From Symbiodinium natans (Eukaryota; Sar; Dinophyceae; Suessiales; Symbiodiniaceae): DNA of 64,000 nt. Every line of letters begins with the position of its first letter. Position 1 is the first letter of the stretch. The stretch spans positions 1 to 64,000 of the forward strand of contig CAJNDS010002784.1 in NCBI GenBank assembly GCA_905221605.1, in the 5' to 3' direction. Below the pieces are notes generated by a model, which was given only the letters and a program-made list of their open reading frames with translations, was not told where the DNA came from and did no database searches. Position numbers and translations under genes: made by a program. This document shows, piece by piece, positions 50,601 to 61,347 of this stretch.

Positions 50601-53600
50601 TGAGCTGGGACTCCGGGGAAGGATCGTGAAAGAGGAAGTTCTCAGGCTTCACGTCGCGATGAGCGAACCTCACGAGATTGACATGGACTAGCATCCCAAC
50701 ATATCTCCTTCGGGACGGTCAAGTCAAAGATATCAGAGCATAGCTCAAGGCACGTGAGTAAATGTCACTTGGCTTGGCTGTTCCGTGTCTGATCGTTGGA
50801 AGCCGACGCCGTGGCTGATGCCACATGCCATGATGAAACAAAACACATACAAAAACAACACAAAAAATTGATGAGCCACATGTGATGCGAACAAAACAAC
50901 ATCTCGTAGACAAACAGCTTGTCCATCACGAACAATGCCTACTCACGCTCCTCAGTTGCAATGCATCCCAACATGCCGCTAGCGGCAATGAGCCAGACGA
51001 CGCCATCACATCTAAAGAATTAACAAACCACTGCATACCCGGCTGCATAACCGTATCGAGCAGAAGAGGTGAAACACGAGAAGAGCTCGTGGCTTACCCT
51101 GCGAGGAAAGATGTGAGCGGTCGCAGTAAAACGGAGTCGACGAGAAACTTCTCGATCTAATGCAAAAACACGGCCCTTTGACAGCACGTATCCGTCATAC
51201 ACGCATCTGCGATGAGTAGTTGTAAGCACTCGCATCTAAGCTGCCGAGATGGTCACAAAAACCTTACACGAGCGTTGCCAGACCATGTCAAGCAAACTGA
51301 AAAGCAAGCACCTGGCTGCCAGCACGTAGCCCATCAATGCCCATCATACACGCATTTGCGATGAGTAGTGTTAAGCACCCGCAGCGAGGCTGCGTCGATG
51401 AGATGAACCTAACGATCTCATGAATAATCATGTCAGGCATCACGGCACGCCCTGGTCTCGACAACAAGAGCGCTGCCAAACCATGTCAAGCAAGCTGAAA
51501 AGCAAGCACCTGGCTGCCAGCACGTAGCCCATCAATGCCCATCATACACGCTTTTGCGATGAGTAGTTTTAAGCACCCGCAGCGAGGCTGCGTCGATGAG
51601 ATGAACCTAACGATCTCATGAATAATCATGTCAGGCATCACGGCACGCCCTGGTCTCTACAGCAAGAGCGCTGCCAAACCATGTTAAGCAAGCTGAAAAG
51701 CAAGCACCTGGCTGCCACCACGTAGCCCATCAATGCCCATCATACACGCTTTTGCGATGAGTAGTTGTAAGCACCCGCAGCGAGGCTGCGTCGATGAGAT
51801 GAACCTAACGATCTCATGAATAATCATGTCAGGCATCACGGCACGCCCTGGTCTCTACAACAAGAGCGCTGCCAAACCATGTCAAGCAAGCTGAAAAGCA
51901 AGCACCTGGCTGCCAGCACGTAGCCCATCAATGCCCATCATACACGCTTTTGCGATGAGTAGTTTTAAGCACCCGCAGCGAGGCTGCGTCGATGAGATGA
52001 ACCTAACGATCTCATGAATAATCATGTCAGGCATCACGGCACGCCCTGGTCTCGACAACAAGAGCGCTGCCAAACCATGTCAAGCAAGCTGAAAAGCAAG
52101 CACCTGGCTGCCAGCACGTAGCCCATCAATGCCCATCATACACGCTTTTGCGATGAGTAGTTTTAAGCACCCGCAGCGAGGCTGCGTCGATGAGATGAAC
52201 CTAACGATCTCATGAATAATCATGTCAGGCATCACGGCACGCCCTGGTCTCTACAACAAGAGCGCTGCCAAACCATGTCAAGCAAGCTGAAAAGCAAGCA
52301 CCTGGCTGCCAGCACGTAGCCCATCAATGCCCATCATACACGCATTTGCGATGAGTAGTTTTAAGCACCCGCAGCGAGGCTGCGTCGATGAGATGAACCT
52401 AACGATCTCATGAATAATCATGTCAGGCATCACGGCACGCCCTGGTCTCGACAACAAGAGCGCTGCCAAACCATGTCAAGCAAGCTGAAAAGCAAGCACC
52501 TGGCTGCCAGCACGTAGCCCATCAATGCCCATCATACACGCATTTGCGATGAGTAGTTTTAAGCACCCGCAGCGAGGCTGCGTCGATGAGCAACGATCTC
52601 ATGAATAATCATGTCAGGCATCACGGCACGCCCTGGTCTCGACAACAAGAGCGCTGCCAAACCATGTCAAGCAAGCTGAAAAGCAAGCACCTGGCTGCCA
52701 GCACGTAGCCCATCAATGCCCATCATACACGCTTTTGCGATGAGTAGTTTTAAGCACCCGCAGCGAGGCTGCGTCGATGAGATGAACCTAACGATCTCAT
52801 GAATAATCATGTCAGGCATCACGGCACGCCCTGGTCTCGACAACAAGAGCGCTGCCAAACCATGTCAAGCAAGCTGAAAAGCAAGCACCTGGCTGCCAGC
52901 ACGTAGCCCATCAATGCCCATCATACACGCTTTTGCGATGAGTAGTTTTAAGCACCCGCAGCGAGGCTGCGTCGATGAGATGAACCTAACGATCTCATGA
53001 ATAATCATGTCAGGCATCACGGCACGCCCTGGTCTCGACAACAAGAGCGCTGCCAAACCATGTCAAGCAAGCTGAAAAGCAAGCACCTGGCTGCCAGCAC
53101 GTAGCCCATCAATGCCCATCATACACGCTTTGCGATGAGTAGTTTTAAGCACCCGCAGCGAGGCTGCGTCGATGAGCATGCACGCCCTGGTCTCGACAAC
53201 AAGAGCGCTGCCAAACCATGTCAAGCAAGCTGAAAAGCAAGCACCTGGCTGCCACCACGTAGCCCATCACTGCCCATCATACACGCTTTTGCGATGAGTA
53301 GTTTTAAGCATCCGCAGGAGGCTGCGTCGATGAGATGAACCTAACGATCTCATGAATAATCATGTCAGGCATCACGGCACGCCCTGGTCTCTACAACAAG
53401 AGCGCTGCCAAACCATGTCAAGCAAACTGAAAAGCAAGCACCTGGCTGCCAGCACGTAGCCCATCAATGCCCATCATACACGCATTTGCGATGAGTAGTG
53501 TTAAGCACCCGCAGCGAGGCTGCGTCGATGAGATGAACCTAACGATCTCATGAATAATCATGTCAGGCATCACGGCACGCCCTGGTCTCGACAACAAGAG

Positions 53601-56600
53601 CGCTGCCAAACCATGTCAAGCAAGCTGAAAAGCAAGCACCTGGCTGCCACCACGTAGCCCATCAATGCCCATCATACACGTATTTGCGATGAGTAGTTTT
53701 TAAGCACCCGCAGCGAGGCTGCGTCGATGAGATGAACCTAACGATCTCATGAATAATCATGTCAGGCATCACGGCACGCCCTGGTCTCGACAACAAGAGC
53801 GCTGCCAAACCATGTCAAGCAAACTGAAAAGCAAGCACCTGGCTGCCAGCACGTAGCCCATCAATGCCCATCATACACGCTTTTGCGATGAGTAGTTTTC
53901 AGAATCCGCAACGAAGCTGCGTCGATGAAATGAACCTAACGATCTCAAGAACATAACTACAAGCAGGTTGGTTGTCCACGCACATCCCAGTCATGTCAAA
54001 CGATTGCAAACAGTGCCGCCAAGCCAGGTCAATGAAGCTGAAACACAAGACCCTCACTGCCAGTGTGTAGCCCATCATACATGCATGCGTGATGAGTGGT
54101 CGAAGCTGCGTCGAGATGAATCTGACAATCTCATGAATCTGATCATTTCCGAAGAACTATGAGCGTGAGTTTCTGCAGTTGTGGAGGCTGGAAGGTGTCT
54201 GGAACATGCTCGGTTGTTGCCGAACTTGTCGTGGAATGGTGACCGTCGGGCCTTCAGCGTGAAGGTGGATGCAACATACGAAGGTCGGCCATAAGCCACA
54301 CGCAAAAGAGCAATCAGACTCTCTTGCATGGCACCCTGGAAAGACTCAGGATACAGGCCTCCTGAGCAAGTTGCATATTCTGTTGGCGAAGTTATGCTCA
54401 AAGGGGGGATTACGACAATGAGGGACCCCTGGATTCCCTTCTTTTTTAGTACCCCAATTAGTTAGCCCTATTCTCGTAAACCCCCATATTGGTGGAAGCC
54501 ACTAAAGAACTAAAGAACTTTCGGCGTGGACACTCCAAAGTTGTCTCTCTGTTAACCTGAAACCCTGCCGTGCCTCTTTGCTTTCTGGAAGTCAACACCG
54601 CTTCAACACTGATATTATGTTGCTTGGGCAACTCGCAAGGCGCCTGGTTCAAGATCCCCTGAAAACAGCAACCCCCGAGTGCCCAGTAGACTGAACCGGC
54701 CTGTGGGCATGGAGGTAGCAAATAGCAGACAAGATCTGCCGTATGTACCTGCCCAGGTGTTGGGGTTTAGGGCTTAGGGGAGGAGACGCATCCCAAACCG
54801 ATCGCTGAACCAATCATGGAGAGATGCCCAACCCCAAACCGCTAAACACTGCCCAAACTCTATAGGGGTCTATACAACCCCTACCGACCTACTCTCTGGC
54901 TGAGACGCAGCCCATGCCAGAGTGCAGGAAGCTGCTTCATCATTCGGTGCCAAACAGAAGAAACGGCGAGCCACGCTGATGGGCACACTTTGCTGCATGT
55001 CCTTCATCAAACCCGCTAGGCGCCTGGCCAGATCGCTTTTCTTTGGCAGTCGCTGACTAAATGAGTCCCCCTCTGTCCCACTCATGTCGAGCTCCGCCTC
55101 ATCCACGATGCGATCAAAGAGCTCGCCGCCAGTGCAGAGCTCCATGACTAAGTAGATCTGCCACGAACGAAAAGAAGAAATTCTTGAAATTTGCTTTTAA
55201 AAAAAGAGCTGAAAGAGCTGAAAGAGCTGAGAAGCTGAAAGGACTGAGAGGGATCAAATCCCGACGGACAACACAGTGACTGCAGGCAACTCCAAACTAA
55301 AATCTAAACGAGAGCGCCCCCAGTTCAATGCCCAGTGCCTTCCGGGCATCTCTGAAGGTCTCATAGAGCCTCTCAGCCAGTTGCAACAGCCAAAGAAGCA
55401 ACCGCCAGGCTTCCTTTTCATCGCTAACCATGTCAAGGCATGTTGCAGTCGCGAGCCTGACAACATTGGGATGGTCCAGCTTCTTCGCGATGTTGATTTC
55501 GCGCTGGAACCTGCTGTAGAATGTGCAAAAATGCTGCGCGGCTGTCCCAGCGACAAAGAACACCCAACCCTGGCCTGGTGGGGTTTTTCATGTTGCTGAT
55601 GTCTATGGCTTTCACCGCCTTGATGGTCCAAAAACTGCAAGACATGAGCGGTGACCACACAGCAGCACAATGGAGCAGGCTAGCTAGTGATAGCCAGTGC
55701 AGCATGGCTACTTGCCAAACACCTGGTCGCTAACTCATGATCGTGGTCCCGTGGCCAGGTTCAACCCATCGCTAGGTTCTGAACTCGCTCCTGCCCCGTC
55801 TGCCTGGCACTGCAACCCATCACAATGGAAGCTGTCAAACGCAAGTTCACGTGCTTCTGCGAACGCTTGTGATCAAAGGACTCCATGGCAACTACACAAC
55901 GCTCGCCATTCCCTTTTTGCCACCTGGCTTTCCTTTCACGAGCAGCGTCAGCGAGGTGACCGTTCGCTAACAGGTCCTTCCAAGATCCAAGCCCTTGGCG
56001 AAAGCCAAAGCAGCTGGCTGCGTGAAAGATCGGAATCATCGGAATGATCGAGAGCATGCTGTTGCGTCTGCAGCATCTGTTGCGTCACGGCCGCTTTGGC
56101 CCCAAACTTCTCTTCGTTGCATGCGAAACCATTGAAGGAGCTCCTGACCCTGACCAGCTTCACCTTGCTTAGGAGGCATCCATGAAAAACGGCCGGCAGG
56201 AACTCCTTGAGAAGCGACGTCATCTGTAGGCTTTACGCTGTGACGAAGTGCAACCTTGCTTGTCCACTGGGCCGTCACAAACCGTGCTTGCTCAGCACAC
56301 TCCTCAAGTGTCATTCATCTCCAAGAGGAACAGGACAGCGGAGTGATTCTCTCTTCCGCACGTGCCCATCTCAAAGTAAAGGAGGCCGACTTCTTTTCTT
56401 TTCTCAGAAGGACCTATTTGCCTTTCAGCAGGCGTGGGTGCAGACATGCACATGTGAACGGTGTGCAGTTCTTGCTCTGCAAGTTGAACAGTGTGCGCAC
56501 GCAACCATGCCTGCTGTGCTGCCCTCTGCAGGCTCATGGTCCTCGGTGTCCAGCTCTGTAGATACCTCCGATTTGGCAACGCTCTTCGGATGATATCAAA

Positions 56601-59600
56601 ACCCGGAAGATGCCCGGCTACCAGGTCACCGCCTCTTCGTCCTCCTCATCACGGGGTCTCTGCTTGGGCCAACCCAGAGCTGTCAAGCAGCAGCACCAGA
56701 AGGCACTGCCTCTCTCTTAGCAGGCTGCGCTGCACATCCCCCGACACACAGATGCTACGCTCAGGAAGTTACGCAAACAGCTGAGCGCAGCGCACACGCT
56801 GCCTAGGTGAATGATCGCTCATTGCCGCAAGGGTGCGAAGGTACTGCGTCTGAGAGAATGCAAGCCAAGGTGCAATACGCCGTCATGCAAAATATCGACA
56901 GCATTATTGCCTAGGCAAAAGCACATGTTGAAAGCTGTAAGCCTCCATATGCCTCCGTGGAGCACAGTGGAACTCCCTTCCCTCGGTCTTGAAAGGTCTT
57001 GCAGCGCAGGAGCTGAGCGGTGCCAAAGAGTCACAGCGATGGCAAGGTGGTAGGTCCCCAGAGACATGTAGCCCTCCATGAAGAAAAACCTCCCCAAGTT
57101 GGCCCGCACTTCACCTCGAGGGCAGTGTCAGGCTCCAAGGCTCCATGCCACTGAAAGAACACAGATGATCGGAAGCTTCCTCCCTTCCCCTCTTCCCGAG
57201 CACCATCGTTCGGACGCAGGCTCACAGCATAGAGGAGGGCATCCTCGGATCTGGCAATGGCTGCAAACAAAGGAGTCAGAGTCTGCGACTCTAGGACATT
57301 TACGAAATGTGCAGGATGCCGCATCAAATCCCCATCCCAGGTGCGATTGCCGCAGGCATCTTGCCTTGCTGGTACTCTGCCACCGCCAAGTTGTTCAAGG
57401 CACCAGGGCTGTACGGATCCTTTCGAGACATGGTCAAAGAGTCACACAGAGTCACACCACCCCAACCACAGAAAGCACGCAACGTCCTGCTGCGCCACAC
57501 CGCGCAGCACATCAGCCGCCTCCCGGTGTCGGCCGGTGTGCAGCAGGTGGTTGCCGTAGATGCGCTGCAGGCCCAGAGATGCCTGGGCCTTAAATCTCCC
57601 GCGTGGCTGCGTCATCACGCAAATCACGCAACATAACCTTCGCATTCCCCCAGCTTCACCGGCAGGTCCACTAAGCTAAGCTCCGCCACAAGCTTTGTTC
57701 GGCTTGTCGGGCGCTCCAACTTCTGCAGCGCCCCTGCGCCGTTTGCCTGAGATGTTCGAGCAGCATAATTCCAGGGTCTCAGTGCCAAACCTGCAACTGT
57801 GCATGGGCTCGGGCCCCTGGTCTAAAGATTCTGATAGGAACGTGGATTTGAAATGAAAGTGCGAATCCTCGCCGGCTGACGATGGCACGCCGATGCGCCA
57901 CAGACGCAGCATCTGCCAGGTCGTTGCCAACCCGACCACGCACCCAGGCAACCAGGGCATGCCTGCATGGCTTCGTTTGGGATCGTTTGGGGAGCTGGAG
58001 AGCGGGTGTCAGCACAGCGATTCAGGTTCAGCAACCATGAAGATGGCAAGTCAGGCCTGACTCCCTTGGAGACTGGGAGAACGCAGTGGGCCATGTATGA
58101 AGGAAACGTTACCTGAGGTCCAGGAAGTAAACATTGAAAAGCCTTAAGTCCCCACAAATTCCTGAAGCTCCTGAAGCCCCGGACCCTGTACGAAAGCCCA
58201 AAGTTCAAAAGCCCCCCGATCTCTCCGCTGAAGGCGCTGCAGCGCCACGGCTGCGTGAGGCTTCCTCAGTGCCGACGACCAAGGAACCGCCTTGGTAGTC
58301 CTGGGAGGCCGAGAGAGGTTGAGGCTTTAGGGGGGGGGGGGGGAGATAAGGGTGTAAGCTGCATGAACTGAAAGGCAAAATTCCAAGGCACACTCCCGCT
58401 GGAGAGCTGAACGGAAAGAGACAGCAGGCGCCCCTCCGATTCAGAGCCCGGCATCAAGTCCTGAGGGCCAGCATTTGGGGATTTTTCGGGAGTTTGAAGT
58501 CTGTTGTTGGTTTTGTATGGTTTGTTGGGCCGGGGACTAAGCCCAGAGCGGTGTGCCAATCATAGTGGCCGTGAACATCCCCATCGTCTCCTGCTGCCTC
58601 AAAGCATCAAAGGCTGGAATCCATGGCACAAGCAGGAAAGCCCAGACATGTCGCCGCTGAGCTGCCGGATAGCCTCAGTGGTCAGGGCTCAGCTGGTGGC
58701 TACAGTGGTCCGAAGGCTTCCAAGAAACCAACCTACTACTTCAACATCCTTCAACCGAGTGGCTAACCAGGTTCAGCGGCTCCAGAAACTTCAAAGGCCC
58801 TTTGAGCTTCCAGTGCAACCGGTTCGTCTCGGTCGCAATCTGCCAGAGACGTCTGAAAACCCACTGGAACCTCAGGAAAAGTGGCACTCAGTTTTCTGCA
58901 TTTACAATGCAGCCTTCAATGTGATGTTCCCAACATCATCCAACATCTGCTCCTAAAACACAGGTCTGGAAACCGAGCATCATCCGGATTCACTGTGTAC
59001 ATCTTTGCCACACGCACCTTCACTGGAAGCACTCCTGCCTTGGATCCACTGAGCAACGCCAGACTCATGCCTCCTCTTTCAGCAAGCCAGGACCGTGACT
59101 CCCAGAAACCAAGGCCTCACATGCTGCGTATTGAGTGAAGCGACAGATGGCGTCTCCGGTGCAGATTAGGGCGGATGGCAACTCCTGGCCAAGCTATTTG
59201 GGCGAGGATGTGGAATCCGGCGACACTAAGCGCCATGGAACCGATCAAGCCACAAAACCACAAAAACATGCAAAACCTGCAAAAACCTAGCAAGTCACAC
59301 TTGAGGCCTCTTCACCAGGCCCGCCCATCCGGAGCAGCTCCTGACACTCCGCCTTCAGAGAGCTCGGGATTGGTGGGGTGGGAGCAGGCTTCTCTTCTTC
59401 CTGCACTGAAACGAATCATCCTAAACGCCCAGGTGTGGATTCCTAAAGCCACCGACCTCGGAGAAGGCATCTGGCACAGCTACCTCAGCAACAAGGGGCC
59501 TGGAGGGCTAACGTCCTTGTTCCCTCAACCCTGATTAAGCTTGCTAGCCAACCAATGCGCGTCTTGTGTTTGCTGAGACTTCCTGGAGGCAGCCCCTTTG

Positions 59601-60245
59601 ATGCAAGCAAGCTACCATGAAACTGCCTTTGGCGACCGACCCCAGGTCTATGGCCTCCTCATCGTCCTGCACTTTGGGACGCCAACTCCTGGGCCAGCGC
59701 AGTAAGTTGAGGAGATGTTCGGTGATTGGTCCTGCTTAGACCAGGTTAACCCTGCACCAAGTCTCCATCGGTTTGCCGGCAAAGATGTAAGAATGGCAGA
59801 CAAAACAACGGCGCCCGCACACATCCACCAGTAGAGCTCTCTGTAGGTTGGCATGGCATCGTGGCTTGCATGGCTCAACCGAAGTGTTTTGGCTCACCAA
59901 ACATGAAGAATGCCTACTGCACACTTGATTTTAGGAAGCTCTCTATCTTGAACTGTCAGCATCTTGGTGTTTCATGGAGACAGCGATAACAGCAGCCTTC
60001 CAGAGCAACAGCGCAAGTGCCACGTCTGCCAAGGCAAGACAGAATAGTTCGCTCAGCATCCGCCAGCTTGCTGGGTATGAGTTCAACAATGCCACCCAAA
60101 GGGGCTCAAATTAGGCATCCAGCGATGCAAGCGAATCCAAGCGAGCGGTAGGGCTACTTGCTAGTCGCTCGAAAGGCACTCCCGAAGGAGCCCTCGCCAA
60201 GCGGCTTCTTCTGCACGCTGTAGGCATCCTGCCGCAAAGGATCCC
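42581..60245 (-). CDS. Calcium-dependent protein kinase (CDPK), 25 exons placed
   Basis: A Ser/Thr kinase domain followed by a junction helix region and four EF-hands, the CDPK architecture, in which calcium binding to the EF-hands releases the kinase. Exons in transcription order: 60158-60245, 55575-55634, 55457-55510, 55339-55369, 55098-55157, 50599-50668, 50179-50235, 50036-50065, 48443-48476, 47525-47553, 45373-45434, 45257-45289, 45140-45196, 44916-44944, 44773-44808, 44578-44621, 44336-44372, 44122-44166, 43953-43980, 43760-43827, 43561-43635, 43404-43437, 42879-42913, 42792-42818, 42581-42739. Most junctions keep frame with AG before G at the acceptor. Missing are the N-terminus and pieces between hinge and catalytic loop, after the APE motif, around the CGxPPF region and before the AKNLI motif. 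The 48,443-48,476 exon and the end of 45,140-45,196 are tentative. The stop TAG is at 42,581-42,583. Confidence 0.9.
42961..43123. repeat. (GGTACTCTA)n 9-bp tandem repeat
   Basis: About 18 perfect copies of a 9-bp unit, within the CDPK intron between the 43,404-43,437 and 42,879-42,913 exons. Plus-strand frames read Tyr-Ser-Arg repeats, an artefact of the 9-bp period. Confidence 0.97.
45675..47282 (-). CDS. Pentatricopeptide repeat (PPR) protein, intronless
   Basis: An uninterrupted 535-residue frame with about 12-13 tandem repeats of 34-36 residues. The clearest share the core [19 protein letters not shown], for example [20 protein letters not shown] and [23 protein letters not shown] proteins are helical-hairpin solenoids that bind organelle RNA one base per repeat and act in its editing, cleavage or stabilisation. 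No clear plastid or mitochondrial targeting peptide is seen in the first 50 residues, though they are Cys/Val/Lys-rich and uncharged enough to be compatible. The start at 47,282 is the first Met of the frame, and its codon overlaps TGGCTCAAG. The gene sits inside a CDPK intron on the same strand; lack of introns suggests retroposition. Confidence 0.93.
   Translation of the reverse strand: MAQVCFAGICFFQVVQMPGKVAGKVADAGAARCSQRSEWVSMLQVLQQLLLSSSVTLRSCFASIDACAKQQRWRKAVALMQEAQRQNLETRVIQYNTTIDACTKSSDWNHGISLLADVAGKGLQPSPITLGTSTAAFSKGRQWQLACHMLQLLDAFLTRPNSFTLSAAQSACAGETQWQFAVQLLGEVRSEELEPSVVLHNVAASACQSSSQWKLACEVLGTLGLVAEQPGPSANVFTYSVAIGMCGDGQWQLAMKLLADAESHGIRLDMVTCNAAISACERGQQWQQAVSLLSRCLDSRMQATMITCNAAISACEKAKEWQVALSLLCQGLEASLKPTIVSYNAAMSACEKGCQWQLSLDLLEKAVSCRLEPTIVSCNAAISACDKGGQWQLATLLFGQFEEQALLVDVISINATISACAKAGHWQEASRLLDAAVSQRLGTTITFNSALSALEKGGQWLRALGLCRRIAMLEAEADAISYNALISACDSGWERSFALMSEMQQLELDMTPITYGAAMCTCVRGELSRTQDRSG
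47560..50030. other. CDPK intronic DNA
   Basis: Besides the tentative small exon at 48,443-48,476 ([10 protein letters not shown]), nothing protein-like is clear. CCCTAAA-like words lie at 47,820-48,210, and a G-rich TTTAGGG-like block fills 49,500-49,990. A CDPK exon carrying the residues after the APE motif must lie somewhere between 48,480 and 50,030, but I did not find it. Confidence 0.5.
49500..49990 (+). repeat. Degenerate TTTAGGG-like block
   Basis: Repeated words such as GGGCTTTAGGGGTTTTAAGG, GGGTTTAGGGTTTAG and GGTTTAGGGGTATGGG occur over about 490 bp in one orientation, interrupted by ordinary sequence. It lies in a CDPK intron. Confidence 0.65.
50036..50668 (-). other. CDPK catalytic and activation-loop exons
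   Basis: Exon 50,599-50,668 encodes [19 protein letters not shown], with the HRD Asp, the Lys two residues on and the Asn of the catalytic loop. Exon 50,179-50,235 encodes [19 protein letters not shown] with the DFG motif. Exon 50,036-50,065 encodes [10 protein letters not shown], the end of the activation loop. All three end at GC donors (AAG/GC, AAG/GC, GAG/GC), and the joined reading is exactly in frame. All catalytic residues visible are intact, so the kinase is predicted active. Confidence 0.93.
51180..54150. repeat. 198-bp tandem satellite, ~13.5 copies plus degenerate flanks
   Basis: Units of 198 bp run from about 51,284 to 53,950 with very high identity. Exceptions are one copy lacking 7 bp (near 52,590), one lacking about 39 bp (near 53,177) and single-base changes. 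Diverged part-copies flank the array at about 51,180-51,280 and 53,950-54,150, so divergence rises outwards. Each unit holds ATGAGAT and ATCTCAT 10 bp apart, a potential 7-bp stem, and a minus-strand open frame of 63 codons starting [17 protein letters not shown]. That frame closes in each unit. The array is in the CDPK intron between the hinge and catalytic-loop exons. Confidence 0.97.
56979..57660 (-). CDS. TPR-repeat protein (partial exon set)
   Basis: Exon at about 57,488-57,600 encodes [20 protein letters not shown] then DVLRGVAQQ. After a short intron that appears to begin with GA, the exon at about 57,345-57,420 encodes [20 protein letters not shown]. Joined, these give a textbook tetratricopeptide register with DP at the repeat end. 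A further exon near 57,190-57,262 encodes [15 protein letters not shown], and one near 57,008-57,108 encodes [23 protein letters not shown] solenoids bind partner proteins. The block is inside the large CDPK intron between the glycine-loop and AVK exons, same strand. The start, end and further exons were not found; a stretch near 57,680-57,860 may belong to it. Confidence 0.65.
58000..60150. other. Intronic DNA, no exon firmly recognised
   Basis: A hydrophobic minus-strand stretch near 59,750-59,850 ([20 protein letters not shown]) could be a membrane-helix exon but has no support. A G-run is at 58,332-58,343. Confidence 0.35.
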
Positions 60246-60249
60246 CTCA

Positions 60250-61340
60250 AAACGTTTCAACTTTCTTGAAACCGTAAAAGCAGCGTCTGTCAAAGGGGTT
60301 AAGTGGTCGGTGGCCAAGTCCTCAAGACGTTCAGACTTTGCCAGGTTACTTGCAACAGTTTAGACTGCAATCTGATGGTGGTGGTGGCGGGGCCAGATCG
60401 GGAACTAGTTTCGGAATTCTGTCTTTGATTGGGGCGTCGTTGGTTGATTCGTGTGATTGGCACGTTCTTGGTAAGTTGATCCCCTGCTTCATCCGGACCT
60501 CTCATGCTTCGTTCTTGTTCCGTTCTGTGACATTTCATGCTTCATGCTTTGTTCCACTAACTTGCTTCTTTGCTCGCGCAGAAACGTCGTTCTGTCTGTT
60601 CGCTGGTTCGTTCAGGTTAGTTCTGTGTTGCTTTGTTGGCACAATGGTTCCCCACTGCCCTTACATTGGGTTTCTACTAACATCCTTCAGGCCCTGCATG
60701 TCTTTGTTTGACCTCTCTTTCTTCTTTTTCGCGTGAACTGTAAAACCTCCCAAGATGTACCACCGACTTCGCTTGCTGACGGCGGTTCACTTTCATTCAT
60801 GGAACCAGACAGAGCAAATTCTGCTTGCATCCATCACAACTTACAAGCTGAACTCTAAAGCCTACAGGCAAAACACCGCGAATCGACAAAGGAAAGGCCC
60901 AGGTGATCCTCAAGGCAGCCGGCAACTTCCCGCGTGAAGTCATGGGCAAACACGAAAGGACCTAAGGCCGGTCAACGGACTGTGACATGTTAAGAGAGAG
61001 AGAGAGAGAGAAAAAAAAAAAAAAAAGAAAGAGAGAGAAAGAGAGAGAGAGAAGGAGATTAAGTGAATAAAACAAACTTAAGCCCCAAACCCGAAGGATT
61101 CCGTGCCAGCTGCAGGGACTCGGGTGGCTCGGAGCCCTCGGAGGGCGAGGCGTCGGCCTTGCATTCCGTGCTCTCTTGGACGTTCCAGAGAACTTGAACT
61201 TGGTCGTGTTATGTCGTGTTAGGGTAGCACCTGGAAAGACTCCTCCGCCATCACGTCATACCATCTCGCATTTCAGCAGACAACTTGGCCTGGCTGATTC
61301 TCTTCTGCTGGGTGTGAAGTATGTGGAGTCAAAACTCTGA
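60250..61340. other. Spacer between HEAT gene and CDPK, no gene recognised
   Basis: The missing CDPK N-terminal exon should lie here but could not be identified. The interval includes a C/T-rich plus strand at 60,480-60,730 and a polypurine tract at 60,992-61,053. Confidence 0.35.
60992..61053. repeat. Polypurine GA/A tract
   Basis: About 60 bp of (GA)n, an A16 run and further GAGAGA on one strand, with no pyrimidine. Confidence 0.95.
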
Positions 61341-61347
61341 TGTGTGT

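Larger units (their letters stand above)
55098..60245 (-). other. CDPK kinase N-lobe and hinge exons
   Basis: Exon 60,158-60,245 encodes the glycine-rich loop in [15 protein letters not shown]; the Val that usually follows the third Gly is Ala here. It ends two bases into a codon, and 55,575-55,634 supplies the third base and then [14 protein letters not shown], whose AVK lysine should bind ATP phosphates. The 4.5-kb intron between them starts with GT. Exon 55,457-55,510 gives [17 protein letters not shown], with the helix-C Glu. Exon 55,339-55,369 gives [10 protein letters not shown]. Exon 55,098-55,157 gives [20 protein letters not shown], the hinge. The frame stays open past the last exon with a sequence I could not match, so its 3' end is uncertain. 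Confidence 0.9.

Noticed and set aside
51284-53950. Direct-repeat array considered as CRISPR
   Set aside because: The 198-bp units are contiguous with no unique spacers, in a eukaryotic intron.
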